DNA of 64,000 bases. Origin: CAJCIS01 sp965276755. GTDB taxonomy: Bacteria > Pseudomonadota > Alphaproteobacteria > Acetobacterales > Acetobacteraceae. The stretch is from the NCBI GenBank assembly GCA_965276755.1, contig OZ255625.1, positions 2,294,001-2,358,000 on the forward strand, written 5' to 3'. This document shows, piece by piece, positions 1 to 7,809 of the stretch. Positions within the stretch are counted from its first letter, which is position 1, and the number at the start of each line of letters is the position of its first letter. Position numbers and translations under genes: made by a program. The notes beneath the pieces are model-generated. The model was not told the origin of the DNA. It saw only the letters and a program-made list of their open reading frames with translations, and ran no database searches.

Positions 1-453
1 TGTCGCCAGTAATTCGGTCGCTGTTGCTGCCGAGAGGTTGAAGATTCCGCCCTGCGTTGCCGCAACCGGGTATAGAGCTTCAAACCATCGCGCGAGAGGA
101 ACTAGCTCGGGAGGATTACACGCTCTTGCGGTATGAAGTTTAGAAACCGTTGAACAGATTATCCGGCTTGCTTCGTCGTCGCGGCCAGTCTGCGAGAACT
201 CGGCTAACGATTTTCCAAACCTGTCTGCGCGCTCCATTAGGAGTGCATCGCCCTCCTGCGCCAAAACGCATGCGGCCCCCTGGCCGGCCCACCAAGCCAT
301 GAGCAACCCACCCCGCCTTTCCTCCGGGTGTGTCGCTACTTTAAGCATTGCTGGCGCGCCTTCGTGCCGCACCGGCAATAGTCTGCTGGTCGGCGTGATG
401 ACAGGATCACCGTCCGGCGTAAGATTCCAACGCTCAAGAAAGCTGCTAAACAT
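1..453 (-). CDS. streptomycin 6-kinase-like aminoglycoside phosphotransferase, N-terminal part
   Basis: This reading frame starts at ATG 453 on the minus strand and stays open to base 1, so the 3' part lies outside the window. The visible 151 residues begin MFSSFLERWNL and contain RLLPVRHEGAPAMLKV, in which the lysine is the expected nucleotide-binding lysine of the APH fold. This N-terminus resembles the APH(6)/hydroxyurea phosphotransferase family (StrB-like), which phosphorylates streptomycin in the cytoplasm. The catalytic loop is not in view, so activity cannot be judged. Codon use is less GC-biased than in the rest of the window. An IS256-family element ends 46 bp upstream of the start codon and may have separated the gene from its promoter or supplied a new one. 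Family assignment is fairly sure; substrate is inference. Confidence 0.75.
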   Translation of the reverse strand, partial: MFSSFLERWNLTPDGDPVITPTSRLLPVRHEGAPAMLKVATHPEERRGGLLMAWWAGQGAACVLAQEGDALLMERADRFGKSLAEFSQTGRDDEASRIICSTVSKLHTARACNPPELVPLARWFEALYPVAATQGGIFNLSAATATELLAT

Positions 454-491
454 GGCCACCAAGGATAGAGAGTCGGCCTCTGGTTATTGGT

Positions 492-499
492 CACACCGC
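492..499. repeat. left 8-bp target-site duplication (CACACCGC)
   Basis: CACACCGC at 492-499 is repeated at 1904-1911, immediately outside the two inverted ends of the IS256-family element. Eight base pairs is the usual duplication length for that family. The intact duplication shows a simple insertion with no later flank rearrangement. Confidence 0.85.
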
Positions 500-526
500 G
501 TTAGTGCACCATCGTTTCTGTAAATT
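500..526 (+). repeat. IS256-family left terminal inverted repeat
   Basis: Left end of the element. Its inner twelve bases, TTTCTGTAAATT, are identical to the reverse complement of the right end. Overall about 21 of 27 positions match. On the minus strand it carries TTTACA (519-524), which resembles a -35 box pointing out towards the kinase gene, but no convincing -10 lies at the right spacing. Confidence 0.85.
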
Positions 527-528
527 GC

Positions 529-620
529 TTGGCCGGCTCGGTTTGCCGGGGCCGTCCGAAGCAACGAGGGCGCTTGCGCCCGAAGTGCGCAGGACGGCCC
601 CGGCAAACCGAGCCGGCCAA
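529..620. repeat. 29-bp perfect inverted repeat with nested hairpin inside the IS
   Basis: Bases 529-557 and 592-620 are exact reverse complements (29 bp, starting TTGGCCGGCTCGG). The 34-nt loop holds a second perfect hairpin, GGGCGC-TT-GCGCCC (568-581). The structure lies between the left IS end and the transposase start at 680. If transcribed, it would fold into a very stable leader that could stop impinging transcription or hide the start site; both roles are inference. Confidence 0.9.
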
Positions 621-679
621 GACCTATCGGGAGGTGATTGCTTCGGCCCATCCTATCACCCAGCGACGGAGCTTGTATC

Positions 680-1846
680 ATGGCACAACGCGTAGAACAT
701 CATCCCCTGGAGGCCGCCTTCTCGGCCCTGCTCGACAACGGACTGGACGGCGCCGGCGAGGCGCTGCGCATCCTGGTCAATGAAGCCAGCAAAATCGAAC
801 GCGCGCAATTCCTCAATGCCAAACCTCATGAACGCACCCCGGTTCGTGCCGATTACGCCAATGGTTTCAAACCAAAAACCGTCATGACCCGGGTGGGCGA
901 GCAAACGTTCGACGTGCCGCAGGTGCGCGGCGGCGGATTTTACCCAAGCGCCCTCGACAAGGGCACCCGCACCGAGCGCGCGCTCAACCTCGCATTGGCC
1001 GAAATGTATGTGCAAGGCGTATCAACCCGCAAGGTGATCACCGTGCTGCAGGCCTTGCTCGGGCCGGACATCGCTATTTCCTCAACCCAGGTCAGCCGCG
1101 CCACCGAGCAGCTCGACGAGGGGCTTGCCGCCTGGCGCGAGCGACCGCTCGGCGATACCCCGTATCTCTTGCTCGATGCCCGCTATGAACGCATCCGCGA
1201 AGAAGGCCGCCTGCTCGATTGCGCCGTGCTTGTCGCAATCGGCGTGACGGCCGACGGCAAACGGCGCGTGCTCGGCGTATCGGTCGCATTTTCCGAGGCC
1301 GAACAGCATTGGCGGGAATTTCTCGATAGCCTCATTGCGCGCGGGTTGCGCGGGGTAAAGTTCATCGTGTCGGACGATCATGCAGGCTTGAAGGCCGCGC
1401 GCCGCGCCACCCTGCCAAGTGTGCCATGGCAGCGCTGCCAATTCCATTTGCAGCAGAATGCCCAGGCCTACGTCACAAAGCTGGATCAGCGCAAGCCGGT
1501 CGCAGGGCGGATACGCGCGATCTTCAATGCGCCCGACAAGGCAGAAGCCGAACGGCTGCTGCGCCAGGCGATCGAACTCTGGGCGACGGACGCGCCGAAA
1601 CTTGCCACATGGGCCGAACAGAACCTTCCCATGGGCTTTGCCGTGTTCGACCTCCCGCAAGCCCACCGCATAAGATTGCGCACGACCAACGGCCTCGAAC
1701 GCATCAACCGCGAACTCAAACGCCGCACACGGGTTGCCTCCATCTTCCCCAACGCCGCATCCTGCCTGCGCCTCGTCTCCGCCCTGCTGGCAGAATGCGA
1801 CGAGGAGTGGATGAACGGCAAAATCTACCTCACACTAGACACATAG
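680..1846 (+). CDS. IS256-family (mutator-type) transposase
   Basis: A 388-residue DDE transposase that cuts and moves the surrounding IS. I chose ATG 680 (MAQRVEHHPLEAAFS) over an upstream in-frame start because family members begin this way and the upstream stretch is part of the hairpin leader. The acidic triad is visible: D166 in LLLDARYERI, D232 in FIVSDDHAGL and E340 in TTNGLERINRELKRR. The family's C-x2-H motif is at 253-256 (CQFH). Length is close to the usual 390-410, and no frameshift or stop interrupts it, so the enzyme should be functional. Confidence 0.93.
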   Translation: MAQRVEHHPLEAAFSALLDNGLDGAGEALRILVNEASKIERAQFLNAKPHERTPVRADYANGFKPKTVMTRVGEQTFDVPQVRGGGFYPSALDKGTRTERALNLALAEMYVQGVSTRKVITVLQALLGPDIAISSTQVSRATEQLDEGLAAWRERPLGDTPYLLLDARYERIREEGRLLDCAVLVAIGVTADGKRRVLGVSVAFSEAEQHWREFLDSLIARGLRGVKFIVSDDHAGLKAARRATLPSVPWQRCQFHLQQNAQAYVTKLDQRKPVAGRIRAIFNAPDKAEAERLLRQAIELWATDAPKLATWAEQNLPMGFAVFDLPQAHRIRLRTTNGLERINRELKRRTRVASIFPNAASCLRLVSALLAECDEEWMNGKIYLTLDT

Positions 1847-1876
1847 AAGCGTAGCCGGAATGAACCACCTCACGAG

Positions 1877-1903
1877 AATTTACAGAAAAAAGGTTGCACT
1901 GCC
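1877..1903 (-). repeat. IS256-family right terminal inverted repeat
   Basis: The reverse complement begins GGCAGTGCAACC and ends TTTCTGTAAATT, matching the left end. The target duplication CACACCGC follows directly at 1904-1911. Confidence 0.85.
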
Positions 1904-1911
1904 CACACCGC
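1904..1911. repeat. right 8-bp target-site duplication (CACACCGC)
   Basis: Second copy of the octamer seen at 492-499, directly outside the right IS end. Confidence 0.85.
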
Positions 1912-1984
1912 CAAAACGGTGCACAGGTCGTGTCCAAACTTTATCTTTATACCAGTCAGCAGAAAGATTGACTCTCAGAGTAAA

Positions 1985-2090
1985 GCTGGGGGAGATGTGC
2001 CATCCCCCCCCCAGACTCCCCGTTTTTAGTCAGGACAAGGTCTAAATGAATGACGGGGGGTTTGGGGGGGATGGCACATCTCCCCCAATC
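1985..2090. repeat. family A intergenic inverted repeat, copy A1 (full)
   Basis: Full element: left arm CTGGGGGAGATGTGCCATCC, a short spacer, then the inverted right arm ending GGCACATCTCCCCCA. It lies between the IS and the anti-sigma gene, whose 3' end faces it. The 25 bp upstream (CAGCAGAAAGATTGACTCTC, about 1956-1976) are nearly the same as the sequence upstream of copy A2, so the mobile or conserved unit may extend beyond the hairpins. Confidence 0.9.
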
Positions 2091-2105
2091 TTCCTTACAC
2101 TGCCG

Positions 2106-2819
2106 CTACCGCGTCACCACGCCGCTGGAATAAACCACCGGCCCGGTCGGCGCGCCCGTACGCGATCCCCCCGCCGGCTCCAAGCTCACCAGCAGCTTAA
2201 ATTTCTGCCGCGGCAAGCCGGCAGGCGGAGGCAGACCTGTACGGCCCTGAACGGCAAGCAGCCCCACCGGCACCGGTTGCTTGCTACCTTCTGCCAGCGC
2301 CCACAGCTCGAAATCCTGCGCCAGCGTGTGGCTCAGCACGCCCTGCGCCACGGCATTGACCTCGCCGTTGGGATGCAGGGTGATCAGCCAGCCGCCGAGG
2401 CCGGGCTGAGCCGGCATGATCATGGCCAGAACCGGAGGCTGCGGCTTCGGGCGCGTGACCAGCAGCCCGCCGAGTGCCGCCGCGACAGCAATGGCTGCGA
2501 GTGCCGTCGTCCGCCAGAACATCAGCGCGCGCGCCTCGCGCCGCCTCTCGCGCGGGCGCGGCGGCAGTGCAATCACCTCACCCGTGCTCTGGCCCGGTGC
2601 GGCCAGGCGCGCCAGCCGCGCCTCGAGCTGCGGCCAAAGTGTCGCGGGCAGTTCAGCCGCGGGCACCAGCGCCACCAGCGGGCTCAGCCGGCGTTCCCAG
2701 GCCACGATCTCCGCCCTCAGCCCGGCGTTGCGCTCGGCATCTGCACGCACCGCGCCCATCTCTTCGGCGTCGAGTGCGCCCAGCACATAGAGCCCGGCCC
2801 GGTCGTCGGTCTCGCTCAT
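2106..2819 (-). CDS. RskA-type anti-sigma factor, membrane-bound
   Basis: A 237-residue protein expected to hold the adjacent ECF sigma factor at the inner membrane. ATG 2819 overlaps the sigma stop codon (ATGA), so the two are translationally coupled, and this decides the start. The N-terminal helical domain (MSETDDRAGLYVLGALDAEE) lacks the HxxxCxxC zinc motif, as in the RskA/anti-sigma-K class. One membrane helix is seen near residues 105-125 (FWRTTALAAIAVAAALGGLL). The C-terminal periplasmic domain contains the RskA-type FELWALAEGS and GLPPPAG stretches. The signal sensed is unknown. Confidence 0.88.
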   Translation of the reverse strand: MSETDDRAGLYVLGALDAEEMGAVRADAERNAGLRAEIVAWERRLSPLVALVPAAELPATLWPQLEARLARLAAPGQSTGEVIALPPRPRERRREARALMFWRTTALAAIAVAAALGGLLVTRPKPQPPVLAMIMPAQPGLGGWLITLHPNGEVNAVAQGVLSHTLAQDFELWALAEGSKQPVPVGLLAVQGRTGLPPPAGLPRQKFKLLVSLEPAGGSRTGAPTGPVVYSSGVVTR

Positions 2820-3361
2820 CCGCTCAGGCACTCCCGCAAGGTCGCGAGTGAGCGGCGAATGGTTGATTTGATCGTGCCCAGCGGGATCACGAACTGGGCG
2901 GCAAGCTCGGCGTGGGAGAAGCCTTCCACAAAGGCCAGCACCACCAGGCGGCGCCGGTTGGCATCGAGCCTCTCCAGGCATTCGCGCAAGGCGCGGCCGT
3001 CGGCGGCGTCATCCAATGGGGAGAGATCGTCAAATGACTCGGTGGCGTGCTCATCCTCGAGCGGGATCAGCGCCGGCCCGGCCCGGCGCACCAGGTCCAG
3101 CGCGCGGTATCGCGTCAGGCCGGTCATCCACGCTTCGGGCGAGCCTCGCTCCGGGTTGTAGTGGCGCGCGTTCTGCCAGATCTGGATAAAAGCTTCCTGG
3201 ACCGTGTCGGAGGCCAGATTGGCGTGGCGCGTGATCCGCAGCGCCACGGCATAGAGCCGGGCGGCATGTCGGTCATAGAGCGCGCGGAAGGCCACGCGAT
3301 CGCCTGCGGCGCAACGCTGCAACAGCATCTCCGAACCGGGATTCCCGGCGTTATCGGTCAC
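2816..3361 (-). CDS. ECF RNA polymerase sigma factor
   Basis: An extracytoplasmic-function sigma factor of about 181 residues. Region 2 is visible as AFRALYDRHAARLYAVALRI followed by DTVQEAFIQIWQNA; region 4 as RRLVVLAFVEGFSHAELAAQ followed by PLGTIKSTIRRSLATLRECL. It is paired with, and translationally coupled to, an RskA-type anti-sigma factor. I prefer GTG 3361: it overlaps the stop of an eight-codon leader that has a good ribosome binding site. An in-frame TTG at 3391 would add ten residues and is the alternative. Target genes cannot be told from the window. Confidence 0.85.
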   Translation of the reverse strand: MTDNAGNPGSEMLLQRCAAGDRVAFRALYDRHAARLYAVALRITRHANLASDTVQEAFIQIWQNARHYNPERGSPEAWMTGLTRYRALDLVRRAGPALIPLEDEHATESFDDLSPLDDAADGRALRECLERLDANRRRLVVLAFVEGFSHAELAAQFVIPLGTIKSTIRRSLATLRECLSG

Positions 3362-3384
3362 GGAAGCATGGCGTCGGGCTGCAT
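3358..3384 (-). CDS. eight-codon leader peptide coupled to the sigma gene
   Basis: ATG 3384 is preceded at nine bases by AAGG (3397-3394). It opens a reading frame of eight codons (MQPDAMLP), whose TGA overlaps the GTG of the sigma gene as GTGA. The sigma GTG has no ribosome binding site of its own, so reinitiation after the leader is a reasonable way to start translation. This is inferred from spacing alone, and a chance match is possible. Confidence 0.35.
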   Translation of the reverse strand: MQPDAMLP

Positions 3385-3482
3385 CGCCCAAAACCTTAAC
3401 GGCACTTACGCCAAGCTGCCATACCCCCTACGGCGACACGCTGCATGACGGATGCGTGACGGCGCCCAGCTCACGAAACTTG

Positions 3483-4682
3483 TCACAAGACTTCGACAGA
3501 AATGGCACTCAGGCTCGCCGGACGGCACAGATCGGCCAGCTTCATGCCCACCGCACCGGCGAGCATCAGCCCGACCATGGGCAGGGAAGACCCGTTGGCC
3601 ATCCAGGCCATCAGCAATCCGCTGCTACTGCCGATGGCGAACTGCATGGTGCCCAGCACCGCGGACGCGCTGCCGGCATGGGCGGAATGGTTGCTCAGCG
3701 CGCCCACCGTTGCGGTGGGCGCGATGAAGCCGATCAGGCCCTGGCCCATCATCAGCAGGCCGCCCATCACCCAAGGCAAGCCTTGATGGGTCAGCGTGAC
3801 GGCCACGAGCGCCGCCGTCAGCAGGACATAACCCGCCGTGGTCACATGCAGGCTGCGGCTGAGCCCCAAAGCGCGCGTCAGATACACGTTGAGCTGTGTG
3901 CCGAGGATGTAGCTGGCGGCCACCATGCCGAAGACCACGGCGAACTGCCCTGGGCTGAGATGGAAGTGCTCCATGAAGAGCGCCGGCATGCCGCCGAGAT
4001 AGGCAAACAGCGCAAAACCAACGCCTGCCACGATCAGCGCGTGGGTGAGAAAGCCGCGCTCGGTCAGGATGGTGCGGTAGCGCCTGGCCGTGGCGATGGG
4101 ATGGAGCGGCCGGCGGTCGCCGATCGGCAGCGTGTCAGGCAAAAAGGCGAGCGCGAGTGCGAAGCCGCAGGCGCCAAAACCCGCCATGATCCAGAAGATA
4201 TCTCGCCAGCCGCCGAATTGCAGCACCAGGCCGCCCAGGCTCGGCGCCAGGATAGGGGCCGCGCCCAGGATCAGGATGAGCTGCGCCATCAGCCGCGCCG
4301 CATCGTGGCCGTCGGCCAGGTCTCGCACCACGGCGCGTGGCACGATCATGCTGGACGATGCGCCTAGTGCTGCCACGAAACGCCAGGCCGCCAGCCACGC
4401 CATGCTTGGTGCGATCGCGCATGCCGCCGTGGCCGCGACATAGACCGCAAGACCGGCCAGTAGCGGCACCCGCCTGCCGAAGCGGTCGGCCAGTGCACCC
4501 ATGGCCAACTGGCCCACGGACAGTCCGAGAATCCAAGACGACAGCGTGATCTGCGCGCTGCCTAGGGCGGCATGGAGATCGTGCTCCAGCGCCGGAAAAG
4601 CCGGCAGGTACATGTCCACGGAGATCGGACCCACGGCCTGCAGGGCGCCCAGCAGGTAGGGCAGCCATCGAGGGAAACGCAT
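3483..4682 (-). CDS. Bcr/CflA-type MFS drug efflux transporter
   Basis: A 399-residue inner-membrane protein with about twelve hydrophobic segments, of the DHA1 proton-antiport family that includes Bcr/CflA multidrug exporters. The N-terminus runs into the family pattern ISVDMYLPAFPALEHDL. The MFS motif A is clear in the loop after helix 2 (GALADRFGRRVPLLAG), and the helix 4-5 region has SMIVPRAVVRDL. ATG 4682 gives the expected cytoplasmic start. It follows the sigma-gene promoter region on the same strand, 91 bp away, with no sign of a shared operon. Substrate is unknown. Confidence 0.9.
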   Translation of the reverse strand: MRFPRWLPYLLGALQAVGPISVDMYLPAFPALEHDLHAALGSAQITLSSWILGLSVGQLAMGALADRFGRRVPLLAGLAVYVAATAACAIAPSMAWLAAWRFVAALGASSSMIVPRAVVRDLADGHDAARLMAQLILILGAAPILAPSLGGLVLQFGGWRDIFWIMAGFGACGFALALAFLPDTLPIGDRRPLHPIATARRYRTILTERGFLTHALIVAGVGFALFAYLGGMPALFMEHFHLSPGQFAVVFGMVAASYILGTQLNVYLTRALGLSRSLHVTTAGYVLLTAALVAVTLTHQGLPWVMGGLLMMGQGLIGFIAPTATVGALSNHSAHAGSASAVLGTMQFAIGSSSGLLMAWMANGSSLPMVGLMLAGAVGMKLADLCRPASLSAISVEVL

Positions 4683-4720
4683 GTAATATCAACCAGCAGA
4701 AAGATTTACTCTCAAGAAAG

Positions 4721-4857
4721 CTGGGGGAGCAGTGCCTGCCCCCCCAGACCCCCCGTCATCATTTAGGGCGAGTCCCAGTAAATGACGGGGTCTGGGGGCT
4801 TGGGCGGATCAAGGCGGCGTATACGCCGCCCCGCACAACGCACATCTCCCCCAACCT
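4721..4857. repeat. family A intergenic inverted repeat, copy A2 (variant, with inserted palindrome)
   Basis: The left arm hairpin has GCAG/CTGC where most copies have GATG/CATC, a paired change that keeps the stem. The right arm is remodelled: after GGGTCTGGGGGCTTGGGCGG comes the perfect 18-bp palindrome GGCGGCGTATACGCCGCC (4813-4830), and then the usual CACATCTCCCCCAA end. The upstream sequence CAGCAGAAAGATTTACTCTC (4696-4715) matches that before copy A1. The whole gap 4683-5006 holds only this element and no gene that I can support. Confidence 0.9.
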
Positions 4858-5006
4858 TTCTTGCCTTGATCATGTGTCAGTCTCAACGCGGATTGTATCA
4901 GAACCGCGCCTTCCAGCGGGAAAATTTCGCTAAATGAAGACCTGGCGCGTGACGGGCTCCAGGAGCGCAGCCGCTGGCCTGTTTGTACATTCCCCCCAGC
5001 GTTTTC

Positions 5007-7700
5007 TCAAGCTGCAGCTTTCGCCATCCCGCGCAGCACATAATGCAAAATCCCGCCATGGCGGTAGTAATTTACCTCGTCCAACGTATCGACGCGGCAA
5101 AACACCTGCACGTCCCGGCTCGCGTCACTGCTCTTGATGCGCATGGTGAGCATCATGCGCGGGCGGAGATCTTCCAATCCAAGAATATCGATCGTCTCAT
5201 CTCCCTTCAAATCCAGCGAGTGGCGCGTAGTGCCTTCCTGAAACAGCAGCGGCAGCACGCCCATGCCAACCAGGTTGCTGCGATGGATGCGCTCAAAGCT
5301 TTCGGCAATGACCGCCTTAATGCCGAGCAGCATCGTGCCCTTGGCGGCCCAATCGCGCGATGACCCCATGCCGTATTCCTTGCCGCCGAAGACGACCAGC
5401 GGGATGTTCTGCGAAGCATAGCGCATGGCCGCGTCATAGATCGGCATGATTTCGCCGCCGGGATAGTACTTTGTCACGCCGCCCTCCGTCCCCGGCGCCA
5501 TTTCATTCTTGATGCGGATATTGGCGAACGTGCCCCGCATCATGACTTCGTGGTTGCCGCGCCGGCTGCCATAGGAGTTGAAATCACGCTGCAATACCTG
5601 GTGCTCGCCCAGGTATTCGCCGGCCGGGCTGGCCTTCTTGATGTTGCCGGCTGGGCTGATGTGATCGGTCGTGATGTTGTCGCCCAATATTGCGAGCACG
5701 CGGGCGCCGGTGATGTCGCCCTTCGCACTCGGCTCCTCGGTCAAGCCCTCGAAATACGGTGGGTTCTTGACGTAAGTGCTGCCGCTGTTCCAGCGATAGG
5801 TTTCGCTGCCCGTCTCCACGCGCAGCGCCTGCCATTCCTTGGTGCCCCTGGTCACCTCGCCATAGCGGTCGAGAAATTGGCGACGCTGCACGCTGTACGC
5901 GACGGTCTCGGCGATTTCCTTGTTGCTGGGCCAGACATCCTTCAGAAACACCGGCTGGCCGTTGCTGCCGGTGCCGAGAGGAGCCGTGGTGATATCCTCG
6001 CGCATGTTGCCCAGCAGACTGTAGGCCACGACCAGCGGCGGGCTGGCGAGGTAATTGGCGCGGACATTGGCATGCACACGGCCCTCGAAATTGCGATTGC
6101 CGGACAGCACGCTGGCCACGGTCAGCTTTTCGCCTTCAACGACATTGACAATGTCGTCATCCAGCGGGCCCGAATTGCCGATGCAGGTTGTGCAGCCATA
6201 ACCCGTCGTGTTGAAGCCGATCGCATCCAGGTCCGCCTGCAAGCCGGCGCGCTCGAGATATTCGGTCACGACCTGACTGCCGGGGGCGAGCGAGGTTTTG
6301 ACCCAAGGCCTGGGATGCAGTCCGAGCGCGCGAGCACGGCGCGCAACCAGGCCGGCCGCGACCATGACGTAGGGGTTGGAGGTATTGGTGCAGCTCGTAA
6401 TGGCGGCGATCACCACGTCACCATGGCCGATGTCGTGCGCGCGGCCGGCTACGGGGAAGCGTGCGGCGGCGGCCTGGCCGGTCACGGCCTGTGCGCTCAG
6501 TTCCTTGAGGAACGCCGAGGAAGCGTCGATCAGGCTGACGCGGTCCTGCGGACGCTTGGGCCCGGCCAGGCTCGGGACGATTGTCGCGAGGTCCAATTCA
6601 AGCGTCTCGGTGAAGACCGGATCGGCGCCGCCGGAAAGGCGGAACATGCCCTGCGCCTTGAGATAGGCTTCCACCAGGGCCACGCGCGCCTCGTCTCGTC
6701 CTGTGAGGCGCAGGTAATCCAAAGTCATGGCATCGACGGCGAAGAAGCCGCAGGTGGCACCGTATTCGGGCGCCATATTAGCAATTGTCGCACGATCGGC
6801 AACCGGCAGATGGTCAAGCGCGTCGCCGTAGAATTCGACGAACTTGCCGACCACGCCGCGGCGGCGAAGCATCTGCGTGACGGTCAGGACCAGGTCGGTG
6901 GCCGTGGCTCCCTCGGGCATGGTGCCGGTCAGTTTGAAGCCCACGACATCGGGGATCAGCATCGCAATCGGCTGGCCGAGCATGGCCGCCTCGGCCTCGA
7001 TGCCGCCCACGCCCCAGCCGAGCACGCCCATGCCGTTGACCATGGTCGTGTGGCTATCGGTGCCATAGAGCGTGTCGGGGTAGGCCAGCGTCTCGCCGCC
7101 TGGCAATTCGGCAGTCCAGACGGCTTGGGAAAGATATTCCAGGTTGACCTGGTGGCAGATGCCCGCGCCTGGCGGGACGACGCGGAAATTCTGGAAGGCT
7201 TCCTGGCCCCAGCGCAGGAATGCGTAACGCTCGCCGTTGCGCTCGAATTCCATCTCCACGTTCTTCTGCAACGAGTCGGCCGTGCCGGCGAAATCGACCA
7301 TCACGCTGTGGTCGATGACCAGATCGACCGGGACCAGCGGGTTTACGCGCTGCGGGTCCCCGTTCAGCTTGAGGATGCCGTCTCGCATCGCGGCCAGATC
7401 GACGACCGCAGGCACGCCGGTGAAATCCTGCATCAGGATGCGGGCGGGGCGGAAGGGGACTTCCTGGCTCGATTGACCCTTCGTGAGCCAACCTGCGATG
7501 GCATGCGCGTCACGCACATTGTAGCTGATCCCGTCCTCGTAACGCAGCACGTTCTCCAGCAGGATTTTCAGGCTGACGGGCAGGCGTGAGACATCGCCGA
7601 TCGTGCGGGCGGCTTCCGGGAGGGAGAAATAGGTGTAGGTCTTGCCGCTGACCGAGAGGGTGGCGCGAGTCTTCAGGCTGTCCTGACCGGTCATCTTCAT
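5007..7700 (-). CDS. acnA: aconitate hydratase A
   Basis: A complete 897-residue aconitase of the AcnA/IRP type, which isomerises citrate to isocitrate in the TCA cycle in the cytoplasm. The 4Fe-4S ligands are visible in ITSCTNTSNP (near residue 437) and YGCTTCIGNSG (near 503-506). The active-site stretches ARILMQDFTGVPAVVDLAAM and SRDWAAKGTMLLGIKAVIAE are intact. ATG 7700 is preceded by AAGGA at nine bases. Length is as expected for the family. It is transcribed divergently from ccmAB. No iron-responsive or other control site could be identified. Confidence 0.98.
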   Translation of the reverse strand: MKMTGQDSLKTRATLSVSGKTYTYFSLPEAARTIGDVSRLPVSLKILLENVLRYEDGISYNVRDAHAIAGWLTKGQSSQEVPFRPARILMQDFTGVPAVVDLAAMRDGILKLNGDPQRVNPLVPVDLVIDHSVMVDFAGTADSLQKNVEMEFERNGERYAFLRWGQEAFQNFRVVPPGAGICHQVNLEYLSQAVWTAELPGGETLAYPDTLYGTDSHTTMVNGMGVLGWGVGGIEAEAAMLGQPIAMLIPDVVGFKLTGTMPEGATATDLVLTVTQMLRRRGVVGKFVEFYGDALDHLPVADRATIANMAPEYGATCGFFAVDAMTLDYLRLTGRDEARVALVEAYLKAQGMFRLSGGADPVFTETLELDLATIVPSLAGPKRPQDRVSLIDASSAFLKELSAQAVTGQAAAARFPVAGRAHDIGHGDVVIAAITSCTNTSNPYVMVAAGLVARRARALGLHPRPWVKTSLAPGSQVVTEYLERAGLQADLDAIGFNTTGYGCTTCIGNSGPLDDDIVNVVEGEKLTVASVLSGNRNFEGRVHANVRANYLASPPLVVAYSLLGNMREDITTAPLGTGSNGQPVFLKDVWPSNKEIAETVAYSVQRRQFLDRYGEVTRGTKEWQALRVETGSETYRWNSGSTYVKNPPYFEGLTEEPSAKGDITGARVLAILGDNITTDHISPAGNIKKASPAGEYLGEHQVLQRDFNSYGSRRGNHEVMMRGTFANIRIKNEMAPGTEGGVTKYYPGGEIMPIYDAAMRYASQNIPLVVFGGKEYGMGSSRDWAAKGTMLLGIKAVIAESFERIHRSNLVGMGVLPLLFQEGTTRHSLDLKGDETIDILGLEDLRPRMMLTMRIKSSDASRDVQVFCRVDTLDEVNYYRHGGILHYVLRGMAKAAA

Positions 7701-7809
7701 CGGCGTGGTCCTTGCGTTCGAAAGTTCTAAGTCGAAAGGGGGAGGGCGTCGTGTTCTTTGCGCGGGCGTTATACGCCGCGAGCCCTACCGGGCAAGAAAG
7801 GCCGCGGCC

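Larger units (their letters stand above)
500..1903 (+). mobile_element. IS256-family insertion sequence, complete
   Basis: The element is 1404 bp. Its 27-bp ends, 500-526 and 1877-1903, are imperfect inverted repeats: both start with G and both end in TTTCTGTAAATT when read inwards, with mismatches mainly in the outer half. It is flanked by the identical 8-bp direct repeat CACACCGC. Inside lies one transposase gene (680-1846), preceded by a large 29-bp inverted repeat (529-620). It sits 46 bp upstream of a streptomycin-kinase-like gene on the left and next to a family A repeat on the right. Intact ends, an intact transposase and intact target duplications suggest a recent insertion. Confidence 0.9.

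Noticed and set aside
299..523. A 74-codon plus-strand frame near the left edge
   Set aside because: It is antisense to the streptomycin-kinase-like gene and runs into the IS.
496..524. An outward promoter from the IS256 left end for the kinase gene
   Set aside because: TTTACA is present as a possible -35, but the bases 17 bp downstream (ACGCGG) do not resemble a -10.
2046..3161. A 371-codon plus-strand frame
   Set aside because: It is antisense to the anti-sigma and sigma genes, has an Arg/Gln/His-rich composition typical of antisense translation, and starts inside repeat A1.
5550..7589. A 679-codon open frame on the plus strand
   Set aside because: It is antisense to acnA, whose codon use and motifs are unambiguous. 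Long antisense frames are expected in GC-rich genes.
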